Below, one piece after another: positions 46,149 through 58,052 of a DNA stretch of 64,000 bases. A program made the translations under genes and the position numbers. Source of the stretch: Perkinsus olseni. Taxonomy: Eukaryota > Perkinsozoa > Perkinsida. Location: the NCBI GenBank assembly GCA_013115125.1, contig JABANN010000032.1, positions 50,643-114,642 of the forward strand, given 5' to 3'. Position 1 is the stretch's first letter, and the number at the start of each line of letters is the position of its first letter. The notes under the pieces were generated by a model. It saw only the letters and a list, made by a program, of their open reading frames with translations, searched no databases and had not been told where the DNA came from.

Positions 46149-46347
46149 CGACGGCGACAAACGCTGCTACTACTGCCCATCGCGATAGCTTTCACACAGC
46201 TAGAGGTGTCAGAAGAAAGACCACACCCATGATTGGACTCACAAAACACAACTCATTTCCATGTCCAGGGTAACTCGTTGGTTGACCAGCACCATTCGCT
46301 TGCCAGAAACAACACCAATCACTTTGCAGTACAAGACCACGAAGCGA

Positions 46348-46918
46348 TTAGTTGGTCTCCTCAGCGGCCATCCTGGCGTTCCTGTTGAGAACCTGGACGC
46401 CGATCTGATCGGCGCGCTCGATGATGGCCTTGCGGGTGCGGCCGGAGAGGTTGCTGGCGAGGACGGCAGCGTACTTCTCGTTGTGCATCATCAAGAGCTC
46501 CATGTCAGCAGGGGACTGAAAACGGCCAAGTCAAATTTTATCACCGAACCAAGCCCAACCAAAAAGCAAAAAACGTGCGGAATGACCCCTCCACCAAGGC
46601 GCTCTATTATTACCCTGATCTGGAAGGCGTACTTGCCGTTGGAGAGCTGATAGCGGGTGCGCTTGTCCGAACCGTAACCGATGTTAGGCATCAAAGGGGT
46701 GCCACGGAAACGGCGACGGATACGGGAATCGATACCCTTAGGCTTCCTCCACGATTCCTACAGAAAAAAAAGATACTACCACTCCACACGCACATCACAC
46801 GACTAGATTCAATTCAGCCCTTCCCACTAATTACCGGGACACGCATGAAGTTGTCAGACTGGTGGCGTCTGAACTTGTTGGTCTTCTTCTTCACGATTCT
46901 CTTCACAGCAGGCGCCAT
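46348..46918 (-). CDS. RPL32: Cytosolic ribosomal protein eL32
   Basis: Three exons, 46835-46918, 46614-46757 and 46348-46515, separated by 77- and 98-nt introns at phase 0, encode 131 residues. The start [20 protein letters not shown], the core [34 protein letters not shown] and the C-terminal [20 protein letters not shown] are all hallmark eL32 sequence. It is a component of the large ribosomal subunit. The length matches the family (about 130-135). A clean housekeeping gene and a good internal control for the splice rules used elsewhere in this window. Confidence 0.96.
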
Positions 46919-47117
46919 AGTGCTTATTAACGATGACAAGTACAACCAACTGGGCCGGGCTTCAAAAGGGGAAAATCACGTGACCAACTCAAGCGTGATC
47001 GATTTCATGGGCGAGCGAGATTCGAGAAAAGCGGAGCGACGCACCTTCCTCCCTCCTAGCTCTCATGACCCCCAACTAACTCCCCCCGCTTATGAGAACG
47101 AATTAAACAAGTTAAAT

Positions 47118-48927
47118 TTACTCCTGCGGGAAGCCAGCAGGGCTACGCTTCCGTCGGACACGACGCTTTCGGTCGACGCCTGTGAAGTCCTCCATCACAG
47201 CCTCGGTGAGCTCAGGCCACTCCCTTATTAGATCGACCAGCATGTCCACATCGCCTTGTGCAGTGTGAACCCCAGGGGCCCAGCCGCCGACCTCATAGTG
47301 GTACAGCGAGGACAATGAGAAGCCGTTGGAGAAGCCCCCGGGCCGACCAACTCGTCTCGCTGCTATTAACGGGTCGATTTTCCTCATCAATCGCCATCCC
47401 AGCAGATGGTACTGACTGAGCACGCGATGGTCAAATAGCTTTCCATTGAAGGCTGCCATCACCAGTGGCCCTCGACGAGCCTGGTCTCTCAAGAAGGGCA
47501 CGACGGTCTCCCTCCAGGCCTCGGGAAAAAGTGGTAGGCCGACGCCGAAGGGCTTCATGCCGTACCCCGAGACCTTGCAGAACTTCTGAGCACTGCTGGA
47601 CAGCGCTGACCATTTGTACGGCGACCGACACTCGACAAACACTCCCTCGCCGGTGAAGAAGTTACGTGCAGCTAATTGAATGACCCTGGTTCGATCCAGC
47701 CACCTGAGATCTTCTCTGTCACCAAACACCGCAGGACTGTCATGGACCGTCTCTAAATCGTAGAGTATCAACTGCTTAGTCGGCCACCGCTCTCGCCTCT
47801 CTCTATTCTCAAGGAAAAATTCCTTTCGCCGCGAGAGGACTTCAACGGCCAGTTGAGTAGAGGCTGCCGTTTCCAGCAGAAGCCACAGCCGGAGCTGTGC
47901 CCTCGACGACCTGACTTGACCTGACCGTAAGAGCCTCTTCAAGTGACTCTCAACCTTCAACTGAGCCAAGGGATCGGAAACGCCACGACTTAGATCGTGT
48001 TGAACCCGCCGAATAGCATCCCAGCACTTCATCTCACAGACGACAGACTCTCTCCGTATCCGAGAATAGTCAACACGCATAGCCTTTATGGTAGCATCGA
48101 CCTTGAGGACAGTGTCAAGGTCACCAGTTGCCAAGGCGCATTGCCGTACCAGACTTAGTTGCATTGGATGCTTCGACCAGTTAGTTAGGCCTTGAAGGTA
48201 ACCATTCGCCTGCCTTGGTGACTTTCCCAACACCATAGAATGCAGGCAGTAGGCCAAGTCGTCTACCATAGCGATTCGTGGGAACGTCGCAAACTGCAAT
48301 GGCTCGGGAGCCCTCAGCATCATCAGCAGCCGGGGGAAGCTTCTAGCGTGACCAAGCTCGATAGGCTTGTCACTGACCTTCGCCTGGAGTAAACGCTGCC
48401 ACCGCAAAACGCTCTGGCCGGCGATCTCGACGCCGAAGGCCTGAGATGGCAGTAGAGTGCCTGCTGCTGGGGGTCGTAGTGCCATCCTTAGTGCCTCTAC
48501 TGCGCGCGACGAAATTGTCAACTTCGAAAGCAACACCGACTGAATCGTGCATGATGAGTTGTATTGAATTATATGCATCGGCAGGTTATCAGTTGAATGC
48601 ACAGGCTTCCAGCACTCCGATGAGGTCATGAAAGCGAGCCAGGCAATTGGCTCGATACTTGTCGGCATCAGTATCTCTCCGCTGTGCAGCAAAGGAAGCC
48701 TGAATAATGAGTACTGGATCCGTCAACCGAGCGCTCCCCACCAGCACAGCCGACTTGAAGTCAGCGAGAGTGTCCAGCTCGTGTTGAGCGAGTTTCTCTG
48801 AGATCCTATCTATGTCTACCGCATAGGGGCCAGCGAACGGTGACAGCCTCTCACAAATGACCTGAAAGGAATGGGTGTACGTTGTCCAGCGCGCTGGGGG
48901 GAGGCGAACTCCATCGGGCGGCATCAT
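47118..48927 (-). CDS. DEDDh-type 3'-5' exonuclease domain protein
   Basis: Two exons, 48616-48927 and 47118-48539, with a 76-nt intron (GTGCTG..TTCAG) at phase 0, give about 577 residues. The C-terminal third is an RNase T/DnaQ-like exonuclease fold: motif I LILYDLETVHD, motif II MAAFNGKLFDHRVLSQYHLL and motif III HTAQGDVDMLVDLI, placing the two acidic residues, the second Asp and the His/Asp pair of the DEDDh active site. The N-terminal two thirds are helical without a recognised domain (YCLHSMVLGKSPRQANGYLQ). The C-terminus is basic (RKRRVRRKRS). Substrate, RNA or DNA, cannot be told. Its start lies only about 58 bases from the stop of P1. Confidence 0.85.
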
Positions 48928-48984
48928 TGTGTCACCACGATGCTGGCAATTCAACCGTTCCGTGTGAATGTTAAGCTACGCAAC

Positions 48985-51460
48985 TCAAGCCGCGTAGGGT
49001 CTGTAGACCAAATTAGATCTCACGGCAAGGATTGACCGAAATTTCCCTAACCATCTCTGATAATCCACTGTACAGTGTTACAGTGGTGCAAGATCGACTC
49101 ACCTTCGCCCCGCCTCTCCAGGCGTCTCTAACAGCATCAGCGCTCTCTCGATGGCCTCCTAGTGCGAGGTACAGCACGTCTACAAGCTGTTTCGAGAGGC
49201 CTTGGTTCGCCAAGAACTGGCCTAGGTTCGAGTTGAACAGAGTCTCGTCAGAGGCTCTCGCAGAAGCGATCATGTCAGCAAAATGCCGCCGCTCCCGCGT
49301 CAGAGCTCCAGCCTGGCTTTTGGCCTCCGGGCAGGTCTGACACCAAACTACGAGAAGTTGGGCATGCGAGACGACAAGTAGAGTCGCAGACTGAACCCCC
49401 GCGTAGGAACACATCATTGCTGAGCCATGACCCATATAAGAACTATGATACCCTCCTGTGAGTTTATACTCCATCGCCGGTTCCGGTCCTGTTATGCTGA
49501 CGGATCCCAAACGACCCAGAGAAAGCCCGAGGCGCCCTTTGAGCCGCCATACGTGGCTAGCTGTGCCATGCACTGCTCGATGTATGAAGGAACACCTCAA
49601 TCGACACTAAACGGCGGGTCGCCGCGTCAAGCCAGCACTCACCTCCACCGTGGACACAGGCTGTAGCCCTCCACACAAAGCAATGATCAGTCCAAGCCGG
49701 ATCCCCTCAGGCGGCGATGTAGTCGTACTGCCATAATGGGTGAGGACTTCCTTGTAGTGCTTCACGGCTTCCTGTGTGAGCCCTTGTAGAAGGTACAGCT
49801 CGCCTCGGATGCAGTTCGCCTCCTGACATCATGGGAAGCGTCCGAGAAGTTTCGTGCCGTGGATTCTGAGCGATGCAATCTCGTCAGTATCACGGCGATG
49901 ATAATCAGTAGTCTACGAAGGCCGTTGCCAATTGCAATCCCAGAAAACGAAACAATAAATGTACCGCTTCGCTCCGCCCGCCGGAAGACCCACTTCGGCT
50001 CGGGGACTCGGGAGTCCCTTCAGGGGCCCTCCACTCGAGCACATCTTGACGTTTAGGTCGGCCTCTTGGCCAGCTTCGGAGTACCACTGTAGCTCTATCA
50101 GACAGCAGATGAGGTTGTACCTTCAAAATCCGCTGCTTGTTGCAAGTACCAGAGCGGGGTGTGGTCTACAACGTTATGAGGTTTTGTGCATCAATGCGGA
50201 GATTGTAGGACTCGTTCCGGGCTTATTGAACCACCAGCGAGACCTCTAGCGGACAGATGCAGTTTTCTAAGCTGTGCCACAGACGATGACCGACAACCCG
50301 CCGGTCACAGGTTTCCTGCTCCCAGGCGTCACGCGATGGTCATCTACAAGTTAACTCGGTACCCTTTCGCCCTAGCAACGAGTTGAGCACGGGCTAAGCT
50401 AAGATTTATTGAGCTTATAATTGGCCACTAACTCTGAAACGTTTGCGCGATCAGTCTTACATTGCAGGTGCCCGGACGTCGTAGCGATACCCAAAGCGTC
50501 ACAGTCCGGACGTACCTAGTGTCATAGATAACTTCATGATCCTTATCATCCGCCTTCTCCAGGAGCTCTAATGCCCGGCGGCAATGGCCAACAGCCTCGA
50601 TATACTTGAGCGCCCCAAAGGCATCCTTCACTTCCTGCAATGCCTTCTGAATATCTGCCAACAATCAGCGCCTCTCTGAGAAAGAACGACAAGCACGTTC
50701 CCGCCAACGAATCTCCCATGCCCGTCAAATGGTCGCGTTCGTTCTCGCCCCATTTCATGACACCACTCCACTTTGACCTCACCCGTATTTATACTGCTCG
50801 GAATATTTTCTTCTCCAAATGTTTCGCCGTATTCGATCCAGCGATCCAAGGACGACCGACGCCGAGGGCCACTTCGAGTGACCTCATCGCTCGACGCCTT
50901 CCGCTTCACACCACCACTAATCGGCACGAGTTCGAGTGTGTCGTCGTGCTCGATGCCGGCTGCCTCAATCTGCACATCGCCACATTGTAACGTGGCAGAA
51001 AGAGCAAAAGCGCTGGTGCCTCGAGAGGCAAACCGCGTCGGGCCAGAGCAGATTCACGAGGCTCTTCAGGGAACAGCGGTGGCCATCCAATGGATGAAAT
51101 GGATTTTGAGTTGACATCACACTAGACAGAGTGACACTCACAGTGTGGCTGCCGGCAGGAACCTCTTCTCCCTTCAGTGGACCTGCCTTCCAGACCAGAC
51201 GCCATAGGTGAGGCTCCCATAGGCCGAAATGGTCGCACGTCTGGGCGATAAATTTCTGGCAGGTCTTAGCACTGAACAAGAAGGAAGATCTCTCCATAAT
51301 CGGCTAATGAACTTACGGTGCTGCCCTGAGTTTCGCGGCCGTGAACTTTGCTCGAGGGTCATCGCAGACAACGATGATTCGGACAGGCTCCAATCTGACT
51401 CGTTCGATGGGGGAGGCACAGTACTCGCTGGGTAAAGAAACTCTAGCCATATCAACAGGT
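48985..51460 (-). CDS. P1: FHA-like / TPR paralogue (first of four in tandem)
   Basis: Blocks in gene order: about 51140-51270 (CDHFGLWEPHLWRLVWKAGP), about 50885-51100 (VQIEAAGIEHDDTLELVP then a basic KRKASSDEVTRSGPRRRS segment), about 50520-50664 (TPR-like helices, ALQEVKDAFGALKYIEAVGH), about 49650-49800 (GELYLLQGLTQEAVKHYKEV ending IALCGG), about 49100-49320 (FADMIASARASDETLFNSNL, DAWRGGAKV) and 48985-49066 (DYQRWLGKFRSILAVRSNLV, stop at 48985). The W-x-L-W-x-GP..G start and ASGI-xDGD end resemble the edges of an FHA domain, though the phosphopeptide-binding core is not clear. The basic stretch suggests a nuclear location. All pieces recur in P2-P4. Function unknown. Confidence 0.6.
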
Positions 51461-51929
51461 GAAAAAGAACTAGCTACCGCAGGATCGTCCGTTGATGAGT
51501 CGAAGAAGCCCGATCCACATTCCCTCAGTTTCAACCGACGAATTCAATATCAACATCCGCCAGCCTATGACTTTCGCTCCAAATATAATTTTGCCAACCT
51601 TCAACGTATGGGTTTTTCACGGTGTACACTCATCCATCTCCCCGCAAATTCATGCAGGATACAGTTACACGAAATGTTCGGAGCCAGTTCGAAACTCGTT
51701 TAATTGAGACGGCCCCAAGCGCACGAATCTCAGGCGGTCGAACTCTGTAATCCCTTCAGAAACCTGCTCACAACACAACTCGCCAAACCGCTTAGCGAAT
51801 CCGGTGTGAGGAAGAATCCCTAGATAGCATTTCTCAGCAGCCACAAAAGTGACAACCTTCCTTGGCGTACTACCTTGCTACAGAGGGAAACTACGACAAC
51901 GATGACGAGGAGGAATGCATTGAATTTCG

Positions 51930-52075
51930 AGACTTGGTAGATCCTCAATGTAAGAGTGGCTCCAAGACCTCGCAGAAATTGTCAACTAGTCTTCGGCAGC
52001 GCCGGCTACATTCGACTGAGTACTCCACGAATGACGGCGGGCAGTTAGGTGGCACTGATAGGAGCACCTGAGAGG
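51930..52075. repeat. Duplicated segment, copy A (partner at 56395-56555)
   Basis: Aligns in the same orientation with 56395-56555, about 4.5 kb away. On the minus strand both conserve PPSF-x-EYSV-x-CSRRCRR and FCEVL-x-PLLH, so this is probably a decayed exon of another duplicated gene. It lies about 1.4 kb beyond the 3' end of P2, just as its partner lies beyond P3. The rest of 51470-53480 holds only short frames, one coding-like on the minus strand at 52190-52340. Confidence 0.7.
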
Positions 52076-53493
52076 GTGGAGGGAGGAAATGAAGAAGTCA
52101 TTCTCCAGCTTAGTCACGACATCGCTATACGCTGAGTGACTTCGAATTGAATTCAGTCAACATGATAATACGCAGTAGCCTTGGGGTCACGCATTTCGCA
52201 CTGGGAAGAAACTCATATCCCATCTCCAAGCGTAGCGTAAAATGAGGAGCTACGAATCTAGCAGCACTGTGGCGCATACTGTCTGCCCGGATGAGGGAGA
52301 AGAAGCCGCCCATAGCCGCATACCCGAGCGGCTCGGGTTGTCCGCCCTTTGTTGACAAAGGTACAACGATTGTGATAGATGCAACGCAAACACCAGTATA
52401 ATAACTGTCCTTATATGCAGGATTACGCGAGCTCACGGGACTTCTTATATTCGGTACTTTCATATGCTTCAGCAAAAGGCTCAAGACTGACTAGCTTCTC
52501 GAGCGTCTTTGACCCTTCTGTTTCATCTAGGCCCAAATTATTCCTCAGCAGGTCATATGGCTGAGGCCGAGACCAGTGCCAGCATGAAAAATTGGACTTC
52601 CCCGGAGTTCAGAGCATCCCTTGGAGCGCTCTCTACCGCCCATGGGGCTGGGAGATTCCCGTATGGCAATTTGAAAAACCTTCATGTAGACACGATACTG
52701 CCCGGACTTAATACTCTGGTATCGGTGAGTGAGGCTAGCTCATCACTCATGGCTAGGAGTAGCAAGGCGTCGCTGATATCCAACATCGCATATAACTCAG
52801 GAAACCCTGACATGCTTGAAGATCTCGTCGATCTTCTCTTGCCGAATTGATTGCTTCTCGCAAGGCTCTTCTAATCCACTACTGACGTATAGCGGAGTTA
52901 AGACCACGCGCTATCGCTAACCTTGGACGACATAATACTTCTGCACTACAGAATCTACAGAGTCTTCGGCTTCCTGTTCCTGGGTACCGTTACACCTTCC
53001 CAGAGGCCAATGAACCATAATGGTTCAACCATTCCATATCTCATCAACAGCTGAACTGTTCCTCGCTTGGCAATATCATAGTCTAGTAACTTCTTCCATA
53101 CTGGACTACTACTACCAGCACTAGTGGCAATGACCCGCAGAAGCGATAATAGACAGAGCGATCCTGTCACTAACGTTCCCAATGTCAACCTCATGTTCAA
53201 ACTGGAGGGAGAAAACCAGCCGGGATCGTGTATAACAGATAGTATCTCCAGGACCATCATGGTCCAACCATGCCACAGTGGTGGCACCTGCACCATCAAG
53301 TGCTCGGAGCATTATGCTCCACGCACAACATGTCGTATATGCTCCACGATATTGCTCCATTCAGTGTGAGCGTTAGCTGACTAATAGCGGCAACCTCGTT
53401 GGCTGAAGGTGAATTAGAACCGAACTAATTGACTATTGACCCCAGTCACCGAAGCAAGTTGCTTCAAGCAACGAACGGCAAAATAGAATCCCG

Positions 53494-55960
53494 CTAGGCG
53501 CTAGCGGGGGTGACTCGGGTGAGCAGCCTTACCCTCATCCTCTCCCTGAACTCATTAAAGCTTCGAGGGCAACGACACTCATCGAGGTCATCAAGGTCCT
53601 TAGCCAGGGATTTGAGGCTGCCTTCGAAGGGCCGTCCGATCGGCACGCCGTTCTCGGTAGCTCCGCTCAATAAGTTGCACAGCCTCTGAGGGAGCAGAAA
53701 AAACTTGCACGCCAATAATCTCAACTAGCAGAAACAATCGATTAGAAAAAATCTTGCCAACGCATATGATACAGAGGATCTGTTACAGATCGCCTCCAGG
53801 TGATCAGGAATGAATTCAGCACTCAGTGTGGGCATACGTTCCTCAATGACAGTCTGTCATTGTGGAACGTATGCCCACATCCCTCACCTTGGCTGCTGCA
53901 CGCCAGCTCTGCTGAAAGCTCGCATTCCCGAGGGCATTGTAGAGTGCCTTGAGTATCACTGGGAGGAGCCGAGGCTCTCCAATTGACGACAATAGGCTGT
54001 CAACCAAGGCCTTGAAAATTTCAAATTCGCCCCTGCCCGCAGCGTCCATGATGTTGGCGAACCTAGCGCCGTGCTGGCTACGGAGGTGTCCCACTAAACT
54101 CTTCGCACGTGGGCTTACCTGAAGAACGGGAGAGAGTAACAAAGGAGAGCACAGAATAGGAAACTAGGGCAGAGAAGGATGAAAGCTCTATGAATCTAGT
54201 GACCTGCCGCTGGCGAAGAGAAAACGATCAGCGTGTTAGTCTCCTGTGCTGAGTACCCCGACCTTACAAACAGCCAACTGCCGCCCAGCTGCTGGTCTGT
54301 CACCAGGCCGTAAACGGCCGAGAGCGAGCGAGCGAGCGAGATAGCCACGAACGGTCGGGCGCACGAAGTTTCGGACACATCATGCAAGCTGCTTGTGACG
54401 AGCAGGTACCATGTAGTACAGAAGCATAGTGTTCGATAGGCCAATATTTAGCCAACAAGCTAAAATGTTTTTTTCATTCTCTAATAAGTCGCCATCATAC
54501 ACTTCTCTACACCATGAGACGATACATCTCCTCAGTGCCGCACTGACAGTTCTGCTTTTTTCAAGATATTGAATGGATGACACAGACGACGGTAGTGCGA
54601 CACCGATTCAAGTGGGCTCACCTCGAAGGGCCGAGTGGAAACCGCTCCACCACAGTGAGCCACAATGTTGCATAAACGTGAACGGACCCCCGCGAGCCCG
54701 TCCAACTCGATGAGCTTATTTAAGGCCTCAATAGCTCCGTCGACGTTGTCATTGAGCAACTGCATATCCCCTAGTATTCGATATCCGTTCTAACAACAGG
54801 GAAACAGCGCTACCGAAACTTGCGCCAAGAACGGTAAGTGCAATTCTTCGCAGGAAAGGCTGCGACACGACAACGTCTTACCTTCCAGCGGAGCCCAAGC
54901 GATCCGTCGCATCCGCCAGAGCCGGCGGGCGACTGATCTTGGCCATCTATCCAGCCTATATCAAGTAACAGTTCCGCGAGGGAGCACCTGAGCAGGCTCC
55001 TGAGCATAGTAAGTAGCTAACGTGGGAATGAATGATCTCGAACTGATGCCCGAAGACTAGCAGCCATACCTGGCTCCATGTTGCTCATTCACGGGGATCA
55101 TGTTCGGCTCCGCCGGGCTGACACGAGCTGACAAAAACAAGTGGGAGATTTCGCATGCGAGAACGAGTAAGGCATCAGACGAAGGGGGTGGATGAACTCA
55201 CGCCTGCTCAAGACCTCCTGTTCTCCTTCGTGGCCAGTTTGGCCCTCCGATTTGACCTCGGTCTTAACGACTTCTCTATCGACCGGCGGTGGCATCCCAA
55301 CGCTGCCGTCCGCAGACGCTCCAGTAGAGGCCTGACCTAGTGAGCAGGGGCTTGTTCAATGGAACAGGACCCTGGTGTACGCTCACTTTGCCCAGCCTGA
55401 GACGATCTTGGGGTCCACTCCGCAGCCGTTCTCTTCTTCTTAGTGTCTGGTTCTTGCGAGCAGCCAGAAGCGGATGAGGTCACGGGAGCTTGGGCAGATT
55501 CAGTCGAGCTAGGCAAGACCATCGGGGATGCATTCTTCTCCACGAATCGAAGGATGAGTTTATCGCCGTCTCTCACACCAGAGGCACTGACCTGTGCAAA
55601 ACACTAACCACCGAATCGGAAGTCTTCACATGCCAAAACTCTGATCGACGGCAACCGCGATGAGCGCTGCCCACCGAATTGCGTCGCTTCGGCACGTCCA
55701 TGCCCTCCATCGGTCCCTCTAGCCAAGTGAGCCTCCAATCGCCTTTAGGATAATAGCCAGCGGTCTTGCTGCCATCAAGGCAGAAGTATCTCCGAGCGGC
55801 GAGTACGAGATGGCACGGTCGACTTCTCCTGAAAACAGTGTTGCGAAATTATTTCCGGAGAGGACATGAATACGGGTCGACGATGAACTCTTTCGCCGAC
55901 TGAGCTCGTTCAGCATATTGTTCACGGCATTCGATGTTAACACGGAACGAGCCTCCCTCG
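53494..55960 (-). CDS. P2: FHA-like / TPR paralogue
   Basis: Blocks matching P1, P3 and P4, in order: about 55850-55930 (NAVNNMLNELSRRKSSSS), about 55660-55745 (KGDWRLTWLEGPMEGMDVPK), about 55500-55585 (GVRDGDKLILRFVEKNASPM), a KKKR basic patch near 55435, about 55205-55320 (PPPVDREVVKTEVKSEGQ), about 54640-54765 (LLNDNVDGAIEALNKLIELD ending IVAHCGG), about 53985-54120 (HGARFANIMDAAGRGEFEIF) and 53885-53985 (ILKALYNALGNASFQQSWRA). The C-terminal block (about 53540-53700) contains NGVPIGRPFEGSLKSLAKDL and PRSFNEFRERM. No inactivating change was seen in these blocks, but exon borders are approximate and the true 3' end may lie below 53,494. A 52-nt hairpin (53827-53879) interrupts the intron before the last block. 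Confidence 0.6.
53827..53879. repeat. Hairpin with 26-bp arms in P2
   Basis: Arms 53827-53852 and 53854-53879 pair with one mismatch and a one-base loop. It lies between the AAAKV block and the C-terminal block of P2; the equivalent position in P3 (about 57965-58000) has no hairpin. Confidence 0.85.
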
Positions 55961-56394
55961 GGAGTAGCGATTGGAGGCGACGGCGGCATCTCAGACGGCA
56001 TCAACCGACAAGCGGGAAACAACTGTAGGACCGCTTGGAGGTACGCGAAAGGCTAGCATGTGCGGCGACTGTGACAGACATATGTGACATGTCAAACTCC
56101 GAGGGACAGCTCGACTCTCAGGGGGCTAAGCATTCCTCGACAGTGTAACACTGTCAGTGTTGAGTCAACACCCTGCATGCCCGATGGCAGGTGGCCCATA
56201 CAGCGCACCGGCAACACATTAGGAGTCATTCAAATCGGAAACTTCGGAAGTATTCGCCTTAAAAGTTACCCCTGTAGCAACTCAACTCGCGCAAGTCCTC
56301 GTAGCGCTTTGGTTTTCAGGGCCCCAGTGCAGCAGTGCATGATAAATTTCTTGATTGGATACGAGAGGGAACTATTGCAGCAATTGCTACGATA

Positions 56395-56555
56395 GGAGTG
56401 CAGCGAATTCTAGGTCCTGGTGGAATCCCAATGCAAGAGTGGCCCCAGGACTTCGCAGAAGTCATCAAGCATTCTTCGGCAACGTCGGCTGCATTTGACT
56501 GAGTACTCTGCAAAGGACGGGGGACAGCTGGATGGAACCGATAGAGCAACCTGAG
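56395..56555. repeat. Duplicated segment, copy B (partner at 51930-52075)
   Basis: Same orientation and same relative position as copy A with respect to the neighbouring paralogue. On the minus strand it reads CPPSFAEYSVKCSRRCRRML and DDFCEVLGPLLHW. A further coding-like minus-strand stretch of unknown nature lies at 56890-57140 (RYMYCSLYLDADGYSRQRVT). The interval 57150-57600 shows nothing but a hairpin. Confidence 0.7.
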
Positions 56556-57463
56556 CGAAGCAGGCAACACTATGAAGTCCGCAACGCGCCACCGCATGGA
56601 GGCCGTGCAGATCTGAAGCAGGTGCAAGAACTGTGGAAGTTTCATTTCACTGTGACAGACTGACATTTTGAGGCTGCAACTTACGGTCTTGCAGTTAAAC
56701 TCGCACCGTGACTAATCACAGATCATAATGAACGATCGCCCTGCAGTGTGCATGCTGAGAGCTGTCAACGTGAACTCAACCGTCCACCAAAGAAACTCGT
56801 CTGCAGTTCTGTAGACCGATTAATTTGGAAACATCAACCGGCATAGCAAGGTTTCTGCATAGCATGAAGCCCTGAAGTCGAGCTGCCCCTACGCGGGCAT
56901 TTTCCATATTGTAAATGCCGCGGCGACCCAGAACGAGCCTTCCGAAGAGACCAACGTTGCGGGGCTGACGGCAACCAAATCGGTTGAGCTTTCAATTCGT
57001 TGAGCAGCACCGTTCCACCTTGTTTTGGCAATCCCCAACTGGCCTAACGTGACCCGCTGGCGACTATATCCATCAGCATCCAAATAAAGTGAGCAATACA
57101 TATACCTTCCATGCCGTACGGAGTTCATAGCCTCGTTCCAAACACACATTCTGTGCGGTCAGTGAATTATTGACATAGTATGTCGGTCACATCTATCAAC
57201 TACCATCTGAGTTGGAGGCGGTTGATAATTTGCAATGCTTCAGTGAAGCCACAATCATCTCCTAATCCACTATAACCAACACTAGTGGTGTTACACTACG
57301 CAGTGTAGACTATGCTGATACTTCAGCTGAAGGCCTCCACTGTGGGGGCTCCACAAGAGTCCTAGGATCATTGTCAGGATACCCCCAGTCCAGGACATTC
57401 TTTCTCAAGGTACCCTTGATGTCTGTGAAATTCCGATCCAAGAACCACACATGCTTATTCACA

Positions 57464-57524
57464 TCATACTTCTAGAAAATAGGGTACTACTGAAATTCAG
57501 TAGTACTCCATTTTCTGAAAGTAT
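57464..57524. repeat. Hairpin with 30-bp arms downstream of P3
   Basis: Arms 57464-57493 and 57495-57524 pair with about four mismatches and a one-base loop. It is in sequence without a supportable gene. Confidence 0.8.
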
Positions 57525-58052
57525 GAAATTCACTAACTGAATAATATCAGCGAAGGTTGGCCGGATTCAACCGATCCTACTGATTCTAGTGTCTCCATCT
57601 TCGAGACTCATTTGAGTTTCAATTCTGCTGATGACAAGAATTCCATGCCTGGGAGATCAATAAGAAAGAAATGAGCCCTGAGATCCAGGCTCTGGACTTC
57701 AGAGCGCGGGCCACGCAACTCGGCGGGTTTCCGCAACTCTTGACCACTGATGCCGCGATAGGGGGGCGCGGATTGACAAGGTAAGTCTTACATGCATCCT
57801 TCTCTTGAACTCCCCGAATGACCGAGGAAATCCATGCCCAGCGGGGTCTTCGAGATCCCTGGCCACAGATTTGAGAGCCTCTTCGAAAGGCCTTCCAATT
57901 GGCATCCCGTTCTCTGTCGCCTCGATAATGACTCTGATCAGTCTCTGAGGGGAATTTCCGCATTCGATCAAAAACGCGCAACACTCTCTATACCTCACCT
58001 TAGCTGCTGCATGCCAGCTGCGGTGACATCCCGCATTTCCTAGGGCATTGTA

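Noticed and set aside
46575-47231. Long plus-strand open frame
   Set aside because: It runs antisense over the eL32 and exonuclease genes and is explained as their shadow.
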